This document shows positions 28,101-35,542 of a DNA stretch of 64,000 nt, piece after piece. The DNA is taken from contig JABJIU010000012.1 in NCBI GenBank assembly GCA_018661145.1, positions 5,007-69,006 on the forward strand, in the 5' to 3' direction. The notes beneath the pieces were generated by a model. It had not been told where the DNA came from. It saw only the letters and a list, made by a program, of their open reading frames with translations, and made no database searches. The DNA comes from Pseudomonadota bacterium (GTDB lineage: Bacteria > Pseudomonadota > Gammaproteobacteria > Arenicellales > UBA868). Made by a program: the position numbers and the translations under genes. Numbering within the stretch: position 1 is the stretch's first letter; the number at the start of each line of letters is the position of its first letter.

Positions 28101-29961
28101 CCAACTCGTCGCCCATATAATACCCGGAGCACCGGTGCCCACCGTCGAACAGCTACGCGACCACCTGGCGACCACCCTCCCCCCCTACATGCTGCCGTCT
28201 GCATTCATGCTGCTCGACCGGTTCCCGGTCAATGCCAGCGGCAAACTTGATCGCGCCAGCTTACCCGAAGCTGACCAGGAGCTGGAGCTGGAGCAAGGAA
28301 CCGCATACATTGAACCGAGAAACGAACGCGAGGTTGCCCTAGCGGCGGCATGGGCTGCGGTTCTCGACCGTACCCGTATCGGCGCTGGAGACCGTTTCTT
28401 CGCCCTTGGAGGGGACTCCATCAAAGCGCTTCAGGTGGTCTCCAAACTTCGCCAGTCGGGGCTACGCCTGGCTGTCCGAGACCTCTTTGTGCATCAGACC
28501 CTATCGACACTGGCCCCACTATTGACCCCGATGACAGAGCCACTGGCGACAACACAGACCCCTGTGTCAGGGATAGATGTGCCGCTGGGGCCAGTTCAGG
28601 CAGCTTTTCTGCATCACCACACGGTTCTTCCCAATCATTTCCATCAAGCGGTTCTGCTGGATCCCGGTGCACCGACGTGCTTGGAATCGTTGAACCGAGC
28701 TATTTCTGCCGTGTATGCCCAACATCCCGCCCTTTCCGCAAATTTCACTCGGTCAAAAGACCGCTGGGTTCAAGCATATTCTGCTGAGGACAACGCGCCG
28801 AGCCTGGAACTGGTGGACTTGACCCAGGCCGGGGAGGCACACGCGGCGCTCAAAAAACACGCGACTGCCTTGATGAGCAGTACCGAGCTCGCTCACGGAC
28901 CGCTGTTTCGGGTCGCGGTGTACCGAATGGCGAGCAGCGAGCGCATTCTACTCTGCGCCCATCACCTCTTGGTAGATGGCGTCTCCTGGAGAATACTAGT
29001 CGAAGACCTCCATACGGCCTACACACAGGCCCACGCCATGGTTACGATAGAGCTCCCGCCCGTCACAGACTCATACGGTTCGTGGGCGTCCGGCATGAAT
29101 ACATTGTCGCTGAACATGGAAGAGGCAGAGCTACGCTACTGGAGAGAAGTCGAAGAGATACCATGTTCTGTACCACCAGTACAAAGTCCTGAAAAACCTC
29201 GGCATCGAGACCGGATCGAACACCGGTTCAGCCTGCCCCGGACGGTCACGAAGGCCCTCCTGACTAATGCCCACGATGCTTACGGTACCCGCATGAACGA
29301 CCTGCTTCTGACAGCCCTCGGGAAGGCGATGACTATTTGGCCCGGCATGCCGCGATGGAGGGTGCTGCTGGAAAGCCACGGGCGCGAGCCGCTATGGCCT
29401 GGCGCGGACGTGAGCCGCACTGTGGGATGGTTCACGGCCCGCTATCCGGTAGTGATCGATTTCGAAGGTATCGACGTTCTCGACATCGGACGACAAATCA
29501 AGACAGTCAAAGAGATGCTTCGCCGAGTACCCCAGGCAGGCGGCACCTATGAAGCCAGCAGATACATTGCCCGGGGGGCGCCCCCTGAAACGGTGCTACC
29601 TCATATAGCTTTTAATTATCTGGGGCAGTTGGGGCAAGATCTACGCGCTGGCTCATGGCGATGGGTAGATGAAAACCCAGGCACGGTGATTTGCGCAGAC
29701 GCGCCGCTGCTCCACGCCCTCGAAATCATAGGCTTTGTTGACGCGGATCAACTTCATATCTGCATCGCGCGCGCACAGACAGGGTTTCACGATGAACAGA
29801 TAGCCACACTTACGCACGCCCTGCAGCAGGCGATCATCGACGTGGTAAACCACACCACGCGCAAAACCTGCCCTGAACTAACCCCGTCCGACATAGATCA
29901 TGAGGGGTTCGGGATCGAAGATTTGGAGAATTTTGTGAACAATCTTGAAAATCAAACTTAA
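25156..29961 (+). CDS. NRPS module: docking domain-C-A(Gln)-T-E
   Basis: 1601 residues. A TubC-like docking domain (about 1-60; APSGLLTPELLARV and a following basic helix) matches its position after a PKS protein. The C domain carries HHLVMDG from 212. The A-domain code reads DAQDLGLVDK, close to the glutamine code DAQDLGVVDK. The carrier is of the GGDS type (Ser1088) that usually precedes epimerases. The last 450 or so residues are an epimerisation domain (HHLLVDGVSW from 1269, ESHGRE, TVGWFTARYP), so the residue is probably D-Gln. The C-terminus (GIEDLENFVNNL) resembles a COM donor that would pair with the N-terminus of the protein encoded at 35543. The next 1.8 kb hold a pseudogene and a gap, so this is the end of the first overlapping block. 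Confidence 0.96.
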   Translation: MSSVSNLLDELQNLNVVLWHDGERVRYRAPSGLLTPELLARVTLHKAELTKFLAAARDAAEHGAQQPITECSGDGPERLSFAQERLWFIQKLEESEDGLGATYNVSAAMRLRGSLDVSALRRSLETITGRHRVLRTRFTDSHDGAVQTVDDELANLNLIDFTNTPTTQRRDAVQTFLEKETEYLFDLEATPPARFSLLEIGANEHILCCVFHHLVMDGWSMGVLSRELVSLYDAFSSGQASPLPSLALQYADYAAHQRRTLTPQAIAADLVYWQDQLGGAPASIYLPLDFPRPARQSYRGGVVRFEFDKNMSDALKRLARECNASLFMLLLASYALLLARYSGQTQIMIGTPVANRDHPDVEPLIGPFSNYIPLRVDLEADPDFRTVVERVRWMTLDSFAHQNIPFEKLVEVVDSGHRLDRAPLFQVALVLQNLPTVPLALSGLDVERIDVTRTTAKLDLSMLLEEDNGAIRGELEFCRDLFSQVTAKRMARHFLSITEAIIKTPDLPVSQISLIEAAERVEILEHLSGARSLRPVNRLVHEQFHDQVRRTPHARALVAGDTQLSYEELAQQASRLARHLISTGVERGSRVAVCLPRSTDLIVALLAVLEAGGAYVPLDSAHPDQRLASIMDDAGATVLLTVSELAARLPPIRTVICVDAEAGTVAGHEPHAVHAEGSPSQLAYVIYTSGSTGRPKGVMVDHRSVCSMVRGLADTVYRDEPACIPVALTASVAFDASVQQIFGSLLLGHTLVITDNETRQDAHRLLDFYQQHQIKVADGTPSLLGLLLEAGLGQRPGLKLQHLLIGGEALPSRLVHQLQVQDTQARIVVTNLYGPTECGVDITARSVRPGERLLSEFVPIGKVLSNARIYVLDPHGACTAAGVPGEIWIGGPCLARGYLGQPSQTAAAFRPDPRRDGERLYASGDRGRWTDNGELEFLGRTDTQVKVRGYRMETAEIEAALRQHDAVTDAVVVVTHSGTDRAQLVAHIIPGAPVPTVEQLRDHLATTLPPYMLPSAFMLLDRFPVNASGKLDRASLPEADQELELEQGTAYIEPRNEREVALAAAWAAVLDRTRIGAGDRFFALGGDSIKALQVVSKLRQSGLRLAVRDLFVHQTLSTLAPLLTPMTEPLATTQTPVSGIDVPLGPVQAAFLHHHTVLPNHFHQAVLLDPGAPTCLESLNRAISAVYAQHPALSANFTRSKDRWVQAYSAEDNAPSLELVDLTQAGEAHAALKKHATALMSSTELAHGPLFRVAVYRMASSERILLCAHHLLVDGVSWRILVEDLHTAYTQAHAMVTIELPPVTDSYGSWASGMNTLSLNMEEAELRYWREVEEIPCSVPPVQSPEKPRHRDRIEHRFSLPRTVTKALLTNAHDAYGTRMNDLLLTALGKAMTIWPGMPRWRVLLESHGREPLWPGADVSRTVGWFTARYPVVIDFEGIDVLDIGRQIKTVKEMLRRVPQAGGTYEASRYIARGAPPETVLPHIAFNYLGQLGQDLRAGSWRWVDENPGTVICADAPLLHALEIIGFVDADQLHICIARAQTGFHDEQIATLTHALQQAIIDVVNHTTRKTCPELTPSDIDHEGFGIEDLENFVNNLENQT

Positions 29962-29979
29962 TACTAAGTTGAAATAAAT

Positions 29980-31521
29980 GCAAAAAAACCCCAACAAGCG
30001 AGCACTGCTTTCGAAATTCGTTCTGCGCTCGCTGAGCGTATTGAATGTGAGCTGGCGGACACAAAATTCACCGAGTCGACGCACGACAACGACGGACTTC
30101 TAGCAAGTATCGACACGGCCTAAGAAGCTTTCGACAGGGCTTTAACCACGGAAATGGATGCTCAACATACTGCGAGCCTGGCGCGTGTTCGCGATTACCC
30201 GGACTGTAGTGAAGCGTGGTTCAGTTTTGCTGAGGTGCAACGACGCCAGGGAAAGCTAGACGACGCTCAAATGGCGCTACAGCGCGCGGTCGAGCTAGCG
30301 CCGAGCTATTCGACGGCACTAGTGTCCCTCGCCGCCGTGCACCGAGCCCAAGGCAACTTTGACCTAGCGGTGACTTGCGGCGAGCGGGCACTTTTGTGCT
30401 GAGTAGACGAGGCAAATACCCACCGAGAGCTCGGCAATAGCCTGAGAGCGGCGGGGCGTCTCCACGAGGCTGAGCGAGCGTATCGTACTTCATTACAGCT
30501 TGAGGACGACCCCAATACCGACGTCGCTCTCGGACTTTTGCAGGTCTGGCAAAATCAGATTCCAGCGGCGCTGAGCTCGTTTGACGCCGCACATCAAGCC
30601 GCAGGATCTGCACAAAAACTTGCCGACAGCGCACTCCCACGCATCGCTCACGAGGCAGATCAGGTTGAGTACCTGCGCGCCCAGGATCTAATCAGTGCCG
30701 AGTTTGACGACTACGCCGCATCACTGCGAGCGCTTGAACGCAACTATCGAAATCCTCGCCAAGGACAAGATGTTTCTGATCACGGCGCAACGACCAGTGC
30801 ACAATCTTTGCACCGGTTCGAATCAGTGTTTCATGCCGGACCATCGACTACGCTTTCAGGAGCCGGTGTTAATCCAAATCTTAGTACAGCAAAAATCCAA
30901 CAGGACTATCTGAACGCGAAGCCCGGGATGGTCTGCATCGATGACTTCGTCACGCCACAGGCGCTATAAGCCCTGAGACGCTGCTGTCACGAAGCGGGGG
31001 TATGGAAGATGGGTTTTCCCGCTGGCTATAAATGCGCATTCTTACGTGACGGCTTTTCGCCTGCATGTCTTTTCCAGATCGCCGAAGAACTCAGGCTCTC
31101 GCTGCCAAATATCTTTCTCGACCATCGCCTACTCGCGGCATGGGCCTTCAAATACGACCAACGCATGCTGGGCATAAACATTCACGCAGATCCCGCTGTC
31201 ATCAACGTGAACTTCTGGATCACGCCGGACGAGGCAAACCTGGATCCATCCAATGGCGGTCTCGTCGTCTGGGATACTGCAGCGCCGGAAGACTGGTCAT
31301 ATCCCGATTACAACATCAACGTTGCTCGCATGAAACGCTTCATTGCGAGCTCTGGAGCCAAGGCTAAACGCTTTGCCCACAGGCAGAACCTTGCGGTCAT
31401 CTTTAACTCCTCACTGTCGCACAAGACCGATACACTAAATTTCAAGTCGGGCTATGAGAATCGCTGAATCAATATCACCCTACTGTTCTGCGAAGCCCGC
31501 GGAATGCGGCACTTTTACTGA
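29980..31521 (+). pseudogene. TPR plus 2OG-Fe(II) oxygenase gene with four in-frame stops
   Basis: One continuous frame (that of 30154 and 30538) encodes TPR-like helices (AWFSFAEVQRRQGKLDDA) and then a prolyl-4-hydroxylase-like oxygenase: Fe ligands HAD at 31183-31191, a distal His at 31420 (SLSHKTD), and FKSGYENR then INITLLF. The frame is broken by TAA at 30121, TGA at 30400, TAA at 30967 and TGA at 31465. By context each fits a lost Gln (CAA) or Arg (CGA) codon, that is, one C-to-T change, and I see no frameshift. The intact enzyme would have hydroxylated an amino acid or a peptide-bound residue. The exact start is unclear because no clean ATG with a ribosome site is visible. No full-length product is expected, though the oxygenase piece from 31009 keeps its metal ligands. 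Confidence 0.75.
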
Positions 31522-31771
31522 CCGTAGTAGTTGGTCGAGGCCCGCGGACACCAGTGCCCGCTGCCACAACAGAGCATCGCGATAACATCGTGAACGGCGA
31601 GAGCAGGCAGGCCTTCGTGGCGCTTGATCTCGTCCTGAAAGGTGTTCTGAAGCCTTCACAAATCTCTGCGCGTAATATAGTTTCTCAATAGGCAAAAATC
31701 GCCCGATGACAGATACTACTAGACAAGATCTTTAGTCCGATGAAAATCACATAATCGTCACCGAGACATCT
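31522..31771. other. gap, nothing recognised
   Basis: All frames are short and stop-rich. The last 60 bases are AT-rich and may hold the promoter of the downstream tailoring block, but no clear -10/-35 pair is seen. Confidence 0.4.
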
Positions 31772-32647
31772 ATGAAATCTGTTGAACGGATAGACACCCG
31801 TGCGCTTACCCCACAAACATTTGCAAGCAGATACTGCTCTGGGGAAGGACAGCCGGTCGTGCTCACCGGCGCATTTAAAGGGCTGCCAACATGCTCACCC
31901 GAGTGGCTTGTCGATCTTCTCCCCGACGCTCCGTTTCCCGCCCGACTTTACGGGAAAGACCACTTCCGCCAGGCCAAGTCCACTTGGACGACCTATGCAG
32001 ACACCCTCCAACTGACGCCATCTACCTATGCGCAGATGCTTGCGGATCGCTCCGCACATGACCAGAACGTTTACATGGCTCAGGTCCCAGTCAGAGATAC
32101 GGCCCTGGCGGATATCATTCGGCCCTACGTTGATGTGATGGGCGGTCACACGGGCTTGAAAGCCGCCATCGACCTCAATCTTTGGTGGGGGCCTGGTGGC
32201 CATACCGAGCCACTTCACTTCGACTCCGGGGATGGCACGCTGGTCCAGTTGCACGGTAAGAAGAGAGCCGTGCTATTTCCTCCCTCCCAGTCAAAAAACC
32301 TGTACCCGTTTCCCATCCGCCGAAAAGGGATCGCCCCCTGGTTTAGTCAGGTTTACATAGAAAACCCAGACTTCAAACGGTTTCCAAATTTGGCCACCGC
32401 ATTGCCCGAACGAATGGAAGTAACACTGGCACCCGGAGAGGTGCTCTTCATCCCGGCAAACTGGTGGCATGAAAACAGTTCGCTTTCCGACGACTATAGT
32501 TGTTCGATCAACCGCTTCTGGAAGGTTTCGCAACTCTCCAGGCTTTTCACGAATCGCATCACACCAGCGATCTACGGCCTCTCCATGATCGCGCTGGCGA
32601 TCGCCGGAAAAAAATACAGACCCCCAGCCGCCAATGAGACTTCATGA
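31772..32647 (+). CDS. cupin/JmjC-type 2OG-Fe(II) dioxygenase 1
   Basis: 291-residue single-domain protein of the cupin-8 / JmjC-like family. The iron triad is visible: His149 and Asp151 (LHFDSGD) and His233 (NWWHENS). LHGKKRAVLFPP and LAPGEVLFIPANWWH are typical of this fold. Family members hydroxylate amino acids, peptides or proteins using 2-oxoglutarate and O2. Because the gene sits between two Gln modules and overlaps a second dioxygenase gene (ATGA at 32644) and then a carbamoyltransferase gene, it probably hydroxylates a building block or carrier-bound residue of this lipopeptide, with the new OH possibly carbamoylated. The exact substrate cannot be read from sequence. ATG 31772 is the only good start; the ribosome site is weak. 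Confidence 0.92.
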   Translation: MKSVERIDTRALTPQTFASRYCSGEGQPVVLTGAFKGLPTCSPEWLVDLLPDAPFPARLYGKDHFRQAKSTWTTYADTLQLTPSTYAQMLADRSAHDQNVYMAQVPVRDTALADIIRPYVDVMGGHTGLKAAIDLNLWWGPGGHTEPLHFDSGDGTLVQLHGKKRAVLFPPSQSKNLYPFPIRRKGIAPWFSQVYIENPDFKRFPNLATALPERMEVTLAPGEVLFIPANWWHENSSLSDDYSCSINRFWKVSQLSRLFTNRITPAIYGLSMIALAIAGKKYRPPAANETS

Positions 32648-33537
32648 GCATTTCGGAAGATGCAATAGAGCGCCTGGATGAGTTTCCTGAGCAGTTCACG
32701 GAGCTGCACCGCGACACGAAAATGCCCGTCATTATCTTGGGCGCCGCGGCCAACTGGCCTGCCTCTCGTTGGACGCCAGCGACGCTCGCAGCGGAATTCG
32801 GAAACCAGGAAACATCAGCCACCATCCAGTTACCCGAATCAGGTGTTGTATACTTGGAGACCGAGAAGGCGCACCGACGCACCCTCAAGCTGAGTGAGTT
32901 CACTGAACTCATGGGGTCCGGCGCTCCTTGTTACATCGATCAGGCCGACCTCAGCATGTTCCCGGGCCTCGCCGACGCCTGCCTAATTGATACCCTGATT
33001 CCGCAGGGGCGTCGCTTCGTCAATCTATGGATGGGAGCGCGGACCCGCTCTGGCCTGCATTACGACCCGATGGACAATTTTCTCGTGCAAATTTACGGGA
33101 AAAAAAAGGTATTTCTTGCAGCACCCGCAGAGCGCACTCGGCTCTACCCATTCGCCGACAATATCAGCAAGAGCCGCGTTGATCCGGAACACCCCGATGT
33201 CCGACGTTATCCGCGTGCAGCAAAAGTTATTTTTCTGCACGGGACCCTCAACCCCGGGGATCTGTTGTATATTCCAAGGGGGTGGTGGCACCATCTTTGC
33301 GCCCCCGTGCAATCCATCTCCGTCAATCTCTGGCATGAACCGACGCTTGCCATGCGGGATGAGTTTGCCGCGATCCTCGCGCTCGGGCCGGCCGGCTGGG
33401 CAACGGTAGTGAAAGATTTCACCTGGCATGGTTTGTTGCGGCAACCATACGAACGGCGGCTGTATAGTCCGCCACCCACCGGAAAACAGCTATTCGACCT
33501 ATTCGCCATGACAGTTACTGGGTCAGCAAAGCGATGA
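32644..33537 (+). CDS. cupin/JmjC-type 2OG-Fe(II) dioxygenase 2
   Basis: 297 residues, same family as the gene before it but clearly diverged. Metal ligands: His139 and Asp141 (LHYDPMDN) and His216 (GWWHHL). It also has the LVQIYGKKKVFLAAP strand and LNPGDLLYIPRGWWH. The PRGWWHHL signature and the RSGLHYDP context match cupin-8 hydroxylases. The start overlaps the upstream stop by 4 nt and its own stop overlaps the carbamoyltransferase start (ATGATGA at 33534), so the three are co-translated. Two non-identical copies suggest two different hydroxylation sites, perhaps on the two Gln residues or on X1/X2. That assignment is inference. Confidence 0.92.
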   Translation: MSISEDAIERLDEFPEQFTELHRDTKMPVIILGAAANWPASRWTPATLAAEFGNQETSATIQLPESGVVYLETEKAHRRTLKLSEFTELMGSGAPCYIDQADLSMFPGLADACLIDTLIPQGRRFVNLWMGARTRSGLHYDPMDNFLVQIYGKKKVFLAAPAERTRLYPFADNISKSRVDPEHPDVRRYPRAAKVIFLHGTLNPGDLLYIPRGWWHHLCAPVQSISVNLWHEPTLAMRDEFAAILALGPAGWATVVKDFTWHGLLRQPYERRLYSPPPTGKQLFDLFAMTVTGSAKR

Positions 33538-35537
33538 TGATCATTGGCCTTTCGGGCGGTTTCGACCCTAGCTGGCGCCTCAGCTACGACCTTTCAAACG
33601 ACTACTTTCATGACTCCGCGGCACTGTTGCTGGAAAACGGAAATGTGGTCGCCGCAGTAGAGCAGGAACGCCTTAATCGGATAAAACATACTAACCGTAG
33701 CGCCATCCCCGCAATCCGCGCATGCTTGGATGCCCATGGCGCCACCATTGAAGACATCGACAGCTTCGCGTACTACGCTACCGAGGCTAACGTCGATCAG
33801 GTCCTCTATTCGTACCACACTCGAATGGGCGTGGGCCCCGAGCGGGTGGGGATTCGAGCCCTTCTCCAAAAATTACTGGAAGAAGAATTCGATTGCACCA
33901 TCCCTGCCGAAAAGTTCCATTTTTCTGACCACCACATGTGCCATGCGTTGGGGGCGTACGTCCACTCGGGATTTTCTGATGGACTTGTGATCACGCTTGA
34001 TGGGGCAGGTGAAGGAAACTCAAGTCTAGTTTTACGCGCTCGGGGAACAGACCTCGAACAACTCCGCTGGGTGCCTGATTCGAACTCTCTCGGATACTTC
34101 TATCGTGAGGTAATCCGCTTCCTCGGTTACGACATGTTCGAGGAATACAAGGTGATGGGTCTCGCACCCTATGGGGACCCCAGCCGCCACCGCAGCTTAT
34201 TCGAAACGCTATACGATTTGCTCCCTGAGGGAGAATACGTTGTCTATTTACATCGTATATCCGACCTACATTCACTGCTCGCGCCACGGAAGGCGGGAGA
34301 ACCCTTCACCACCCTGCACAAAGACATTGCCGCGTCCTTACAGGAGGCCTTGGAGGTGTTGGTCTTTCACATGCTACGGCACTTCCGAAAAACCACGGGC
34401 GAGACCCGTCTATGCCTGTCCGGCGGCGTGGCGCTCAACTCGAGCCTCAACGGCAAGATCTTGCTTTCCGGATTGTTCGATCAGGTGTTCGTACATCCAG
34501 CCTCCCACGATGCCGGCGGCGCCTTGGGCGCTGCAATAGACGCCCACCGAACGCTGTGCCCGAACATACCGGTGGGCAAGCTCGATCATCTGTTCCTTGG
34601 CAAGGACATTGGCGATATCCCGAGCGTTTGCGCGGGCATAGAACGGTGGAGATCGTTGGTCACGGTCGAGCATCTGGAGAATCCATGCGCAACTGCGGCG
34701 CAGATGCTAGCCAATGGCAAGGTCATAGGATGGGTGCAAGGACGCTCTGAGTTCGGTCCTCGCTCACTCGGAAACCGCAGCATTCTTGCCGATCCTCGCC
34801 CGGCCGAGAACATGACCCGCATCAACAAGATGATTAAAAAGCGTGAAGGCTACCGACCGTTCGCCCCCAGTGTTCTGGCACAGCATGTCGAAGAATATTT
34901 CGACGTACCGCCCGGTGCCACAGAACTTCCCTACATGATCTGTGTAGTGCCCGTGCGGTCAGAAAAACGGGCGCTACTCGGAGCGGTGACACATGTAGAC
35001 GGTACCGCGCGCGTTCAGACGGTCACGTACTTGCAGAACAAACGCTACTTCAAACTCATCGAAGCTTTTGAAGAATGCACCGGCGTACCAGTCCTGCTCA
35101 ATACCTCGTTCAACAACAATGCCGAGCCCATTGTCGACACGCTTGACGAAGCAATAGCATGCTATCTCACCACCGGCCTTGATGCTCTTTTTCTGGGAGA
35201 CTTCCTGATAACACGTGCGAACGAGGACTGGACTGGCCTCTCAGAAATGGCCGTAGTCGTGCCAGACACGGTCGCGGTTCAACACGTCGACAAGAGCACC
35301 GGCAAGAACAAACGCACACAGTCCCGAGAGCTAGTCACTCTAGCCAGCAATCGTCGCCGCCGGCAGGTGTCTGAAGAGACATGGAAACTCCTGCTGACGA
35401 CCAGACAAAAGCGTACATTGGCAGACCTCATGGACGCTGCCGGTTTGGAGGCACAAGCCCGCGAAGCGGTACTAAGCGAGCTGCGAGAACTGTGGGGTGA
35501 ACGCCTGATCCTCGTTCTGCCGATTGAGGCTAATTAG
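33534..35537 (+). CDS. O-carbamoyltransferase 1 (NodU/TobZ/CmcH family)
   Basis: 667 residues. The N-terminal Kae1-like half has the metal-binding HHMCH (His133, His134, His137) and EEYKVMGLAPYGDPS. The C-terminal half has SGGVALNSSLNGK, QGRSEFGPRSLGNRSI, KREGYRPFAPS and LLNTSFNNNAEP, all hallmarks of carbamoyl phosphate-dependent O-carbamoyltransferases. It should transfer a carbamoyl group to a hydroxyl of the lipopeptide. After the canonical domain there is an extra segment of about 90 residues ending LWGERLILVLP, shared with the second copy at 50909 and reminiscent of a small winged-helix-like fold. It lies 5 nt before the next NRPS gene. Candidate acceptor hydroxyls are the beta-OH groups left by the KR domains at 12056 and 19559, Thr, or hydroxyls made by the two neighbouring dioxygenases. 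Confidence 0.95.
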   Translation: MMIIGLSGGFDPSWRLSYDLSNDYFHDSAALLLENGNVVAAVEQERLNRIKHTNRSAIPAIRACLDAHGATIEDIDSFAYYATEANVDQVLYSYHTRMGVGPERVGIRALLQKLLEEEFDCTIPAEKFHFSDHHMCHALGAYVHSGFSDGLVITLDGAGEGNSSLVLRARGTDLEQLRWVPDSNSLGYFYREVIRFLGYDMFEEYKVMGLAPYGDPSRHRSLFETLYDLLPEGEYVVYLHRISDLHSLLAPRKAGEPFTTLHKDIAASLQEALEVLVFHMLRHFRKTTGETRLCLSGGVALNSSLNGKILLSGLFDQVFVHPASHDAGGALGAAIDAHRTLCPNIPVGKLDHLFLGKDIGDIPSVCAGIERWRSLVTVEHLENPCATAAQMLANGKVIGWVQGRSEFGPRSLGNRSILADPRPAENMTRINKMIKKREGYRPFAPSVLAQHVEEYFDVPPGATELPYMICVVPVRSEKRALLGAVTHVDGTARVQTVTYLQNKRYFKLIEAFEECTGVPVLLNTSFNNNAEPIVDTLDEAIACYLTTGLDALFLGDFLITRANEDWTGLSEMAVVVPDTVAVQHVDKSTGKNKRTQSRELVTLASNRRRRQVSEETWKLLLTTRQKRTLADLMDAAGLEAQAREAVLSELRELWGERLILVLPIEAN

Positions 35538-35542
35538 TCACT

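Noticed and set aside
29941..30153. Fusion of the D-Gln module gene to the oxygenase relic, which is in the same frame
   Set aside because: Two TAA codons (29959 and 29965) directly follow a complete E domain with a normal COM-like end, so the shared frame is coincidence.
30121..31467. Programmed stop readthrough or selenocysteine in the oxygenase gene
   Set aside because: Two of the four stops are TAA, none has visible recoding signals, and the replaced residues are best explained as Gln/Arg. A pseudogene is simpler, though expression data could reopen this.
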